This document shows, one piece after another, positions 13,077-26,100 of a DNA stretch of 60,000 bases; position 1 is the stretch's first letter; every line of letters starts with the position of its first letter. Position numbers and translations under genes: made by a program. Source of the DNA: Phoronis australis (taxonomy: Eukaryota; Phoronida; Phoronidae). The DNA is taken from contig NMRA01000137.1 of assembly GCA_002633005.1 (NCBI GenBank), forward strand, positions 64,001 through 124,000. Reading direction: 5' to 3'. The notes beneath the pieces are model-generated. The model was not told the DNA's origin, searched no databases, and saw nothing but the letters and a program-made list of their open reading frames with translations.

Positions 13077-13968
13077 TTTATTACTACCGAACCTGTATAC
13101 AATCTATAAGAAACATATGCAAAACCCGCATGCAGTCAAACTTTGCTACTCAACATAGCTGATGAAACTTAGGAACGACTCACCAGTGTTGCTAATAGGT
13201 AAGGAACGAGAAAAACTGAAAACCAGGCAATATTGTTGTATCAACCAAATCTACATTCGTTTTACAAAATATACATACATTACAGTTATCAGCCAAATAA
13301 TTCTTTAATATCATTAACATCGCTTGGCACCATTAGACATCCGTGAAATGTATTTCACTTGCACTTTGACCTTACAACTTTTTGACCTTACAACCCTGTT
13401 GGCTAAGGATTATACTCCACAGCATGGTGAAAATCCATCCATGCAATAGGTCTCTTTTTTACTTGCATGAAAAATACATTTAGCAGAAAGCTATAGGCAC
13501 GATTTGATTTCATAAAACTTATCAACATCAAATTAATTCAGAGAACACATAAAATGGCCACAAACACGTTCTTGTTTCTGCGAGCAAGACCAAAGGGGTT
13601 GGAAACTAAACCACCTGCATGGAAACAGGTAATAATAACACTATCAAGTTTTATAGCACAAACATCCCCGTGGACATTTCCAGAAACCAAGAAGCTGAAA
13701 TTGTGTAAGTTGCAAGTCTCTAATATACCTTGTGTGAGCAAACTTCTAGTAATCTTAATTATTTACAAAAGATGGCTGTTAAAATGGCACAAAAACCAGC
13801 TCCATATGTTTCTCACCACATGTGTTCTCCGTTCCAATGACTGATGCCACATCAGTCTCTCAGCGTTCAACTATTTTATAGTTGAAATTCAACATATACA
13901 CTCCCATGCTTTATATTAGAATTTCATTTCACCACATTGCTATATTCTAAAGCAGTCTCTAGCTGACG
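13077..13968 (-). other. Probable 3' UTR with candidate poly(A) signals
   Basis: Non-coding sequence directly after the stop codon. On the minus strand the first plausible signals are ATTAAA at 13309-13304 and AATAAA at 13082-13077; further AATAAA hexamers occur near 11440. The transcript end cannot be fixed from sequence alone, and the UTR could extend to about 11 kb. Confidence 0.3.
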
Positions 13969-14176
13969 TTACACAAACGTTGACATTGCCGATTCCGCTT
14001 TCTTGTCGTAATCTGGTGGCGGCGACTTTTTGGCACCGTATTGGCCAATGAATGAGCCATCCTCATTGAACTTGCTCGGGTCATCATCGTAAGCGGCCAT
14101 GCTGTCGTTGTCGCTCTCGATGCCTGGCTTGAGGTCACTGTTCAACGAAATCTGGCTCTTCCTGTATGGCTCCTCG
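13969..14176 (-). CDS. L1CAM-like: Exon 26: cytoplasmic tail with FIGQY ankyrin motif and stop
   Basis: Encodes [36 protein letters not shown] and [14 protein letters not shown], ending SAMSTFV and TAA at 13971-13969. FIGQY (residues 1263-1267) is the ankyrin-binding motif whose tyrosine phosphorylation releases ankyrin in known members. The last residues T-F-V fit a class I PDZ ligand, as at the C-terminus of NrCAM. Acceptor TTCCTGCAG. Confidence 0.97.
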
Positions 14177-17100
14177 CTGCAGGAACAAAATTATGAACAA
14201 ATGAAACATTTACATGACCTTCTCCCCATATTTGTGGGAGAGCTACAATTCAATGGCTGCTAGCAAGGGTTGAATTTAACATTTGCACTATAAAGTAAAA
14301 ACGTTTTGAATAAAAATTTCACGACTTACATTATTAGAGTACAGAACTGAACGTCGAACCTGTCAACTTTCCCACAACTGCTCAAAATATCACAGAATAT
14401 TTTTGTTACAGATGTAAGCTATAAAATAACGTAATTGTTAGTGGTCTAGGCACAAATCATTTTGAATCCTGAAATCCTATGTGTGGAGAAAGAAGAAGCA
14501 TCCCAAACAATTTCAGCTGCCGTCCAATGACTTTTTGTTTTGATAATACAGACACCATGTCAATTAAAAACACAGATGGTAACTGATTATACTAAATTTT
14601 CTTTGGCCTAAAATGTAAGTTCATTATTATTTTTATTTAGAAATTAAAAAACAAAAATTCCACTTTTCTGTCATAATGGAGTAACTTTACCATGCATATA
14701 TAAACTACAAAACAGAAACGCAATTATATCAAAAAGAAATCAAAAAGCCTGATTGACAATACATCTGGGACATCGACCAAAGTTTAACATATTATGAACT
14801 TGAAGGTGGTTTACTTACGGTCTGGTGAACTCCCCAAAGTTCTGATCTTCTTGGTGAGGCTGGCCTCGTAAAAGCTCGTTCTCAATAACTGAAAAGAAAA
14901 CTAGATTGGGTCAACAGAGTATGGCTCATATGCTGAAGGTTGTCCAACATTTTACATGCTTAAAACATGGAAGGCCATGGAATTTTGTATAGAAGAAAAA
15001 TATTTTAATATTGTTCTTCTATAAAAATAGTCGAGATTTCCAAGAAAGAGAACCCAAAGCAAACCACTTAATACACCATTCTGCATATCTGAACGATACT
15101 GTACAGCATGGGTATTAAGATTTTAGGCTATACCTTCATACAACAGGCTCATTTTTTCTTCACCAGTTTGTGTTTCCAACTTAGTCTACTCTAGATGGCA
15201 TTTACAACACACTATTCTCTGAATTATCATCACGTGGACCATTTTGTAAATCACCATCAGGCCTTCACAGAGAATGTTAACTCCAAAATTTGTATGGAAA
15301 CCTAGTCTCACAATTGCATTCTCAGTGGCACGTTGTCATATTTGGGTGGGAAAATTCCCGCTTCTAACTGAAGCCAATGTTCTTTTGGCTCATGAATATT
15401 CAAACAAAAAATAATGAAAGCATTTTCGTAAGCAAATCGACCACTTGGGTAATTACCCGTCATCTCGTTTACATGTGAAATTTTGAAGTCCTGAATTTCA
15501 TGAAAAACTGCTAAATATGGCTGAAAATGAACAAAAACATCCCATAAAAGATTTGGACATGGGCGATTTTGCCAAATATCATATTTCATTTCACATGAAA
15601 ATTTGAGGTGCTATTGATCATAATTCTTGACTTTGGAACAGACTATGTTGCCTATTTCTGAAAATTGGTATACACTCGGAAAAATGTTTCACTATCCCAA
15701 ACTGGAGAATTTATATACTTTGCAATTACATATTGCAGACTAGATACTACAATAATTTGTGACTGGCATATTTAGAGGCTTGAACAGATTGAAAGCTGAG
15801 TGAATATCATGTAAGAGGCATCTGAATTTAATAATCACACAGGCAGTCTTTTTGTAGTGCTACCATCACCGCCACTGACACACCAATACAGACTCTCTTA
15901 ATGATATGCAGAAGCCAAACGTTCTTTGTAACACAAGATTCAATGAGATTTGGCAAAAAAGCATGACTTGTGCTCTAGTTTAGGAATAATTGAAAAAGTG
16001 AATGGATCCACACCTTCTCTCATGTGATAAGGATTGGTGCACATTTTCACCCTAGTCAATAAGTCCCTAAATTTAGAGACACTGGTTTTCTGTTTTCAAA
16101 AAGAGAAATTAGTTTTAACACATATAAAATTTGTTTTGTTGTAAATTAGCAAACCCATTTTTTCATTTCAAAGTATTTTCTGCTGAACTATGCCGCAACT
16201 TACAGATAACTTGCTGCATGCCATGTTTATTGTTTCTCAGTCAACAAAAATATTGCCACCATCGGGGGGAAAATGACCAACTAATAGAACACGTCTGCCG
16301 TCAAATGAGTGTCAATTGATTTGTTGAACTTAGTGGATTCTGTTCTTAAGTTTTGGCAATAAATTGAAATTTGTAAATTCCATTTGAAATGTCTAATTCC
16401 GAGACAGAAGTCAAGATTTCATAAATTTCACTTTAAGGCAGAAAACCAAGGTTCCTTTACTTCCTTAAATTTGCAACTTGTCTACTCAATCAAACACCAT
16501 GTACTGGAAACACAGACAAAAACTGTTTTAGTATTATTAATTTATAGCTTTTGTGTGCAAATGGTTTCCAACCATCCCATGAACAAAATCAAAGTTGGGT
16601 GGGACCTTAGGAAGATGCTCAAATTTATCCAACTTCAGAACATGCCTGGGAAATGGCTGACCGGATTCATTATTATGAAAGTGACTTAAAATGATCCATT
16701 TTTGTATGATGGGCTATCAAAAATAGGAATTTCAAGATTTTCACAAAAAATGAAAAGTTAGATAAAAGTAAATGAGAACTTTGAAACTAATTGTAACAGC
16801 ATTTTTGAGATTTCATCTTGATCACTTATATATCAAAATGAAATAAATACGTGATACGGATGCCGTTGTATAGTGATCGTGATATTGATAATGTAGCCTA
16901 GCGATGGTTGTATCTCAGGCGTACTCCAACAAAACTGACTGATACAATTTTTGCTTTAATTTTGACTATCTTACCACATGTGGAATTTTCAAAGTTTGGA
17001 AGCTAAGACAAATCTTTGACTCAAGTCAAAAAAACTAAAGCCAGTTTCTTGGAACAGGCCCCTGCTAAATGGAAGAACAAAGAAACAGCAAAAAGATAGC

Positions 17101-20100
17101 GGGTCCACGGGTCTAATCCTATTACTCAAAATTATGCTCTAAATAACTTGTCATTTTCTATTCTACTTTTGAGTGAACTCAAGCTAAGTGTATATTATTC
17201 TGTGCTCCAGTACACAACAGCTCGCGTCAATAACTGTCTGTAATCCTTGTTTGCACTAGTGGTAACCTCAGCATTAAAACGTATTGTTCGAGAGTCTAAA
17301 CGAAAAATTTTGAGGTTTTACTTGAAATGTTGAGTTTGTATCTTGAATCTAGGGTTCATCAGGTGCAAATTTGGATTAAAAACTCACACGAATAGACCAT
17401 AATTTACTTTAAGCTCAGAATAATATATACTTCCCTTTACTTCACAGAAAGGTAGAATAGAAAATACCAGAAATCATAGAGTTCAATTTTAATAAAAAGA
17501 TTAGACACTGGAAGCTAGTTTTTGTGCCGGGCATTGAGAGGAACTGTCATTACCATAGCCTCCATTTCCGTCGGTGGAAAGAACTGAAATTGTGCGCAAC
17601 AGGAGAATTTACAAAAGAAGAAAATGAGGTAGTGCATCACGGTATTTATAGCCATTTCAAATGTTTTCAGCTCTAATTATCAAAAATTTTCAACATTAAA
17701 CACGTTTTGAAATGATTGCAAATCCACAATCTGTCCACAAAGTGAAATTTTTGATTTAGACCATTTACTGCAAAATAAAAATTGTATCAACTTGATCCTT
17801 GCTCAGATGAACCAAACATTTTGGGTTTGTAAAGAATTTTCAGTCTGTTATAGCTTGAAACCATGCTCAGCGCATAAAATGACACGCAGTTACAGAGCCT
17901 TTAATTTTAAGCCATAAGAAACTGCCAGTTCTCTCAAACTCCTGTAATCAGTTGCTCAATTAGACTAAAGAACAAGTTGTGACCAATTTCAGAACGGCCC
18001 GTAAGTAATCTAAATAAGAAGATAGTTTTTGTAATGGAAAGCGGGTATATAATCACTTTAAAACAGTACTTCATTGCAAAATTCGACAAATGAAATTTCA
18101 CTTGTTTTAATCCAAACTAAAAAACTTTTACCAAAATCGGACAAAATTCCATTGCCCACATCGTCGTTACAACTAACGATGTGTCAACAAGCATCAGCAG
18201 TCACGACAGGTGGCTAATCTGATGTGGAATTTCGCTTCCACTTAGCAGTCCTGATTACAGATTTCTTGAATATGGATATCTGCCAAGGTTCATGAATTGA
18301 TATTGGTCATCGACCCCAACTGATCTCCATTACAGGTAGCCACGTGCCATTAAATTGGTGCAATACATTTCCTAACTCTAGGGTTTGTTTCTTAAAATGA
18401 CTTCAGCCAATTTATTAACCCAGGGTCCTGTTTTAGGAAAGTGACTAAAGATTTAAGACAGACATTTGGTCTTACACCCCTACTTTGCAATTGCTGAAGA
18501 ACAGTTGAGCCAAGTAATCATTAGCACATCGGAGTCCAGTTATGACCTATAGAAATTGCAGCCTAGTTATAATCTACAGAAATTATCTCAGTAACTGGCA
18601 GTTATGATTGTGCATATTCTCAGAGACTTTACACTTTTGTTCCAGTGAGATTTAATTATTTTTCAGAAATAGTTATGTGGAGCATGAGAACAAAATTTCT
18701 GTCTCAAGTCTTAGGTCAGTTTTCATGAAAGTGACCCTAGGGGAGGTCAGTGCGCTTGCTTTTATTATCAGGGCTTGGAATGACCAATAACAAAAAGAGG
18801 GAAATTTCCAGGTGATGAATCGTTCCACAAATGAATAGGCTTATCTGATAGAAATGTTTTCTTGCATTGGAAAATTCAATTGAAATATTTTTACATGAAT
18901 AACGTCTGAATGATGATAAAAAAGAGATGAAAACCAGGAAACCGGATATCAAATAAGAGAAAATTGAATTCAAAAAATGAAATTCTATTAAAAGAGGAAA
19001 ATTCCAAGAAATGATCAAAGACAATAATAAACTGCAGTGTGACCACATCCAAGAAGGGTAAAGTAACCTATCAAACATATGGTTATGTATTGTGTTCAAC
19101 ATTGACGATGAAAACATTTACCAATAATGAACAGAAAAAAATCTTTTTCTGTTCAGACATAATAGATAGTTCCCACCAAACGAAGAAAGGGTCAGTCAAG
19201 AAATTGATCTTTGGAATTTATTTAGAAAAAGTTCATTTACTTAAAAAATATTATTCAATGCAATAATAATTTGAGCCTGTCCAACCGATCATACAACAAT
19301 TCCTCATTTTGATAAGAAAAATGAAGAAAAATATTTGAATTTTCTATCAACTAAAAAAGTACATGACATGACATGAAAAAAGAACTTCCTGAACTTATAA
19401 ACATTAAATTTCCGTTGAGCTAAGGCAATGGTGGTGAAGTCTCCCACCAGGGCTCAACTTCATAACCTTTGACCTTTTCTGCAGTGCTGACGCCTGGTAA
19501 GAGAACCATTCAAGCAGACATGTGAGTAATTGTTTGCTACCTACCTGGGTACTTCTCACCGCGGTTCTGTCGAATAAAACAGACTATGATGAGAATGAGG
19601 ACAAACACGGCAATGATGATCATTAGGGCGATGAACCAGCTGGCTCCAGCTACGTTGGTGACGGCACCCCCGACTGAAAAAGATGCAGCCGTTTTTAGTT
19701 AACAGAAATTGAACATTAATGAACACTGCACAAGCTTAGCCAACCAATTACCGTACTTGGCCGGGTTACCGCAAACACTGCTTAAACTGGGGAACTCAAA
19801 AATCAAAGAGTAGGCACTTGGCAAACAAAATTGTGAAAAGTAGCCAACGGAAACTTACTTGAATGGTCGAGGAGCAGCATTGACAGCGGACTTTATCATC
19901 CAGAGGACAAATAAAACAACGGATTGCAGACAACGTGGTAAATTCCCAATGTAAATATTATACGTGGAGTTTGCACTCACCAGCAGAGCATTAGACTGTG
20001 ACCGCAAGGTTGCGGGTTTGATTCTGCGCTGAGGGTGAATCCAGAAAAAAATATTCTCATCAATAATTTCCTATAAAGTCAAACTCACCTTCACGTACGT

Positions 20101-23100
20101 CTTCAATCTTTACCGTTTCTGAGTCACTGAAAGCCTCATATTTGTCTCCATTGGACGCCACAACGCGCACCTCATAAGTGTACCCAGGGTCGAGGTTCGT
20201 TACATTGCCCCAGTATAGGTCAGACTCGAATGGCGTCCTCTGCCACTCGGTTGCCTCTGAAATCACACAAAGATAGCAAATCAGTTTCGGCTCTTGACAT
20301 CACAATTCAGCTATTGACAATAATTTTCGAAAAAAGTCACCTGGCTTCATCAAAGTTATGGTGAAAACCCAGAGAGTAAAGCAGATGAAAAATAACACAA
20401 AATTATTTGAAAACCATCCAAAAAATTTTACTTGTGTTTCCACCAATACAGAAGTGGCTGCAAAAAACAAACAGAGAAACAGTTACAATGGTTACTAGGT
20501 AACGCAGAATAAGTGGAATCCACCCAAAACCAAAAACAAGAAGGCGTCATTGTCTCCTTATAATAGATACTTATTTGCTGAATTTCATGAAAATCTCTCA
20601 CGGACGGCTGAAGATACAGAAGCAACAATAACAAATAAAATTGCCACTAGGGGGCACAGCAGTAATTAGATCCGTGCAAAGATCTGCATGTGCCATCCCA
20701 GTCATGATAGTAACACGTCTGCAAAATTTTTATAACAATCGCAGGGTTTTGGAGATACAGCAGCAAACACTGGTAGCATGGACAGGGATGACGGCATAAT
20801 GTGATCGCACGTGGACACACAAAAATGAAAAAAATTGCAAGTGACCTCACGGTTATCAGCAAGTCTAGTGTATTTACTCCAACATGTATAAAACTATAGA
20901 AGTTAACACAAAAAGACATAATGTCTAAAAATCAAAAGCATGAGGGCATTTAGTTTTTAACATTATACCAACCTACCAATGATAGATCAAGATAAATTTA
21001 GAAAAAATGTGATCAAAGTGTATTCAGATAACAACAAGGAAGTCAATAACACGGTCAGGTTTCAACATTACACCAACCTACCAATGATAGATCATGATAA
21101 ATTTAGAAAAAATGTGATCAAAGTGTATTCAGATAACAACAAGGACGTCAATAACACGGTCAGGTTTCAACATTACACCAACCTACCAATGATAGATCAT
21201 GATAAATTTAGAAAAAATGTGATCAAAGTGTATTCAGATAACAACAAGGACGTCAATAACACCGTCAGGTTTCAACATTACACCAACCTACCAATGATAG
21301 ATCATGATAAATTTAGAAAAAATGTGATCAAAGTGTATTCAGATAACAACAAAGACGTCAATAACACGGTCAGGTTTCATTTTTTTGATAAAAGTAAACA
21401 GTAACATGAAATCTTAATGTTTTATGAAACTTTTAGTTAATCATCAAGTCACAACTTTCAACAAAATCTTGAGCAAAAACAATATGCCTCACAGCGCTTT
21501 AGAGAGAAGCGCAAATCAAATCATAGCTAATCTTAGACTTTCATCTGAAACAGGCCTTCTATTTCCAACCTTAACGGTGCTTCAAAGTTAGCCCAATTAA
21601 GATACTTTTCCAGGCTTACACATAACCTTAAAAGAGATATATAGCTGCAAAATACAAAGCGTTTACATGTACCTGTTTTCCTGTACTGAATGTAGAATGC
21701 GCTGGCCGGTTTGTAACCTTTTCCTGTGCTTGGCGTCCAGGTGACGTTAATGGACGTGGGGTATACACCAACTATTTTCATGGTAGGCTTGCCAGGTGCT
21801 AGAACCAAAATTTTGCAGAGCAACTATAGCACATTGAATGCGAACAGCTATATGTTAACATTTATCTGTACTGATGCATGACATCATACACAGAGGCCAA
21901 ATAGTGATTTAAGTGAAAAGTGATTTAAGACTAAAGACAGAAATTTGACACCTGGGGCTCAATACACGCATTACGTATACGCTACAGTAAAATCTGGATT
22001 TGCAGAAAGAAGTCAAAAATAAATACGTCAACCAGGCGTCCATCTCATGAGATTCAAGACTTAAGACAGAAAGTTGGTCTTACCCTCCCACAACTGCTGC
22101 AAAAAGGTTTAGCTAAGTAATTATGAGAACAGTCTTGCCCAGCTTTTTATTGGCTAAGGAGAAACCTACTGGATGGCACTGTTACATGCCTACAACATAT
22201 AGTGCATGGCAACAAATGGAAACGTCTGTCCGCTTTCCTAAAGGAGACTGGCAGACTTGAAAACTTTCTTCACGAGGAGCCATAATTGGGGTCTCGTGCC
22301 TTTGCTCAGGTGTTTTGTGCAATGGGCCCAACCATGAGGCCTGCGCACGTCTGATGCACCGCAAATGACATCAGACCGCCTGCACTGTTTTTTTTTAATT
22401 ATGAGAACAATACATCTAGCCTAGAAATAATTTATAGAAATTATCTCAGTAACCAGCTGTTATGTACAATTGCAGAGACTTTGCACTTTTGCTTAGGTGA
22501 CATTACTCAATTTTTCAAAAATAATTGCACAGAGCGTAAGACCATTTCTGACTCAATTAAGTTACTATTAATGAAACAGATCTCAGCTTTCTAATTAATT
22601 CGTCATAGCATATAGCTCATTAGTCCTAACAAGTCGTCACTTTTACTTCGGTTCTGATTACATACTTCTAATACTTGAGCATAAGATGTCAACTGGAGAA
22701 GTCGTCACTTTTACTTCGGTTCTGATTACATACTTATACTTGAGCATAAGATGTCAACTGGAGAAGTCGTCACTTTTACTTCGGTTCTGATTACATACTT
22801 ATACTTGAGCATAAGATGTCAACTGGAGAAGTCGTCACTTTTACTATGGTCCCAAAAGTGACCAGTAAAGTGTGGCAGAGTATATTTTTAAAGGTGCCAA
22901 ATACTGAACAAATACTTACAGGTTAGTTATTCACGAAAACAGATCAGCAGTCTAGTGCTATCTTTTGCCCGAAAAAACCCATTCTGCGCTTTAAGTCGAC
23001 AAAAGCAAACAAAAATAAAGCACTATTGAAAATAGAGAAAATTGTGGCATGGTTGTTTCATAATATCATACTTACACTCTGACATGGGCGAAACACAACT

Positions 23101-26100
23101 CATTATCACAGACATCGCAATCAAGTCCAATATTGTACAATAATCCATAGCTAACTGTACTGTCAGCAACCAACTAGATGAGTATACACAATGCGACTTA
23201 TTCCTCTAGAAATCCAAATTGCGGCTATAAGCCAATGAAATGTTCCACTGGAATAGTAGATAATATCGAGTAATTAACGCTGCTAAAAGCTTAACACTTC
23301 TTCTTATCTCCTCTAGATGCAGCAAAAAAATTCCCCAGTTTTACTATCCGCCGAAAAGTCTGATCTGAGGCAGTTAACAACTGTACAGCACTCCTAGGTA
23401 ATAACACACCAAATGGCAAGATAAACCTGGTGTTTACCTTTAATTCATACTCATTACAGGGCTTGGCAAGCAGAGTTGTCAAACACGCAGTGTGGATTAG
23501 TAAAGAGGTAAATTGAAATGCTTGATTAATGACCAAAAGCCAATGTTACAGAGCCCAGGAATCAGGGTTCAAATGCAACTGATGCCAAACATGTGGAAAG
23601 GGCCTATATTGTAGATTCACAACCAAAGGTAGAAAAAGAAATGATGACACTGCATGTTCCTCTTGGATGATTTACAAAATCATTTTTACCGGTATATAGA
23701 TTTTTGGTATACGGATCTCAGTCAATATTGCAGTGTTTGGAATGACCAATGACAAAAAACGCGGAAACTTTTAAACTTTTACAGCCCAAATCATCGCCCT
23801 ATAACCAGCCTAGAACTGGACAATGTGAACCTTTCCCCGACAAAAATCGAGAGGACTATAAAAAAAAAAAAAAAAAAACGTTACCACCATCAGTAGCATG
23901 CGTCTGCGTCCTTTTAGCTCGCCCGTCTACTCCCAACCCACACAATTTTGGCTGCAGAGCGGTAGTATTTGTCGCCGCGCTTAACAATAACACGAGACGC
24001 CATTGAAAATCACACCACGCTATCCCAGGTGCCCCGCCAATGTCGACAATTTACGTTCTTCCGAACATAAAGAGCAACTTTCGCTTTTCGAGGTGAACGT
24101 CGTCTGCAACGCCGCGGTAAGAAAGGAATTTGCCGCGGATATTTTATATCAAATCCGATTTTTTTACGCGGAAATATTATAAAAAAAGCGGAAAGCACAT
24201 TTGAAAAAAGCGGAAATCCGCGTTTCCGCGAAAAATTCCAAGCCCTGATATTAACAGCCTGCGGCAGAATCTAGATAATGAGGATTATCAAGTATTTCTA
24301 AACATGAACTTGACTTGCTTAACTTACACTGAAGAGAACACTGTCAATTACTACATGCAAGTAGCCTACATTCCAAGCCTTGGTGTATCAAAGCTTACAT
24401 CATATATCCTTTGTTTAGTGATTAAATAGTGTTTTCTCATGTTGGGTAGCCAAATACATTTAAATAAATATAAAATCATTGAAGGAAGGATTTACACGCA
24501 GTAATAAAATAAATAAATGATCTCCAAAAATGAAATATATTAAAATATTTTCAACAGTTAACCAATCTCTTAGAAGCAATTTAATTAAAAATGTACAAGT
24601 TTCAATTGCGGTAAAAAAATACTTTTGTTCAGCAAAGCCTTTATATCCTTTGAGTTGGCATGTTGATGAGCAATCCGTTTGACGACCATGGAATAACCGT
24701 GTGTGACTAACGCATACCAATCTCTGAGCAAAACAACTGAATAACCAACATTATTGCTTAAAACCACACCAGTGGGCCTCAATGGAATATTACTTGGCAA
24801 TTTTAACACATATTGCACACCACATCACCTAAGCTGCCACCAGTATATCCAGCTACCCTATCAACTTTTCTTAATTAGAGTCAGATCAATCCTGACCAAC
24901 TTTGAAGCAAGTCCAAGTCTATTCTCAGAGTGTTACGCAATGTCTGAAGCAAGGTATTAACCTTAGCAATGTTCATGTTTATGCAATGCTTGAGGTATGA
25001 TTAACCTCAAAGCATGCTGTGGGAATACCTGGCCTAGGGAGCAGCTGCAACCAATTGAATTATGGAAGGACGTTTGCCTTCACCAGAATTTGGTAACATT
25101 TACCCACAATGCCTTTTAATGATACCAACTGCTCATTACTTAGAATCGTCTTCATTATTATAAAATTTTCAGTTTACTGTATGTCCATAAAGAAAATAAT
25201 AAGAGACAATAACATGAAAAGTAAACAGTAAATGAGAACTAATCAAGAGGCTGCCAAATCACTTTCAAACTACTTTGGGATATAGGTGAGAATAGACCAA
25301 AATTTGACATCTTCTTTACTGTCTGACGTTTGCCAGCTCAGTGTGTGTCTCCAGTGAAAAAAATGCAGCTAAGATGCCAGCAATGCCAGCTGGTGAGAAA
25401 ATCTTGACAGCGCCCACATACAGTCAGACCAGTTTAGGAAAATTTATAACCAAACTACAAACCTGGAGAATTCAACATCAATGAAAATTACAACACTGTC
25501 CCTCTATGCACAGTCAAAAGGCACTAAAGCACAGTTCAGCGATTAACAAGTTAATGAAAATTCAAATAATAAAACCAATTTTCTGAACACAGCAAAAAAA
25601 CCCTAAGCCACATAAATCCATCAATGATCCCAGAAAAATCTGAAACAATGTCAATCAAATGCCAATGAACTCAACACAGTTATGGAACAATTAAGGCTCA
25701 GTAAAAACTCATAAAACTTTGTCCAGTTCCGAACAATTCATAACCAATCCATTCAAAACCAATCAACAAGAGTAGTATTGAAATGCGCCCACGAATGAAC
25801 CGCAAATGGTGTGCTTCTAGGAGTGTTTATTTGTATCATAAAAATGGCCACTAGATGGCGCAAAATACATTGAAACTATCCAAAAACGAGAACATGTTGT
25901 CATCCACTATCAACTTTATACAAGTATACTTGCTACATTTAATAAAGTTCCTGCAGTGGGTTTAAAAGAAACAGCTATGGGCGCAAAAAACAAACTGCCA
26001 CTAGGAGGCGCTACAGTGGTTTAAGTCATCAGAAAATCATCGTCAACCGTCCTCTTCACACTTAGAACACATACCAATTTTTACAATCATCCTTAGAGTG

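Noticed and set aside
19971-20040. Functional tRNA gene with GTG anticodon
   Set aside because: The T-stem does not pair and no acceptor stem is present; better read as a SINE fragment.
20979-21404. 141-codon + strand frame as a gene
   Set aside because: It is entirely a 105-bp tandem repeat whose length is a multiple of three; no promoter, splice or homology evidence.
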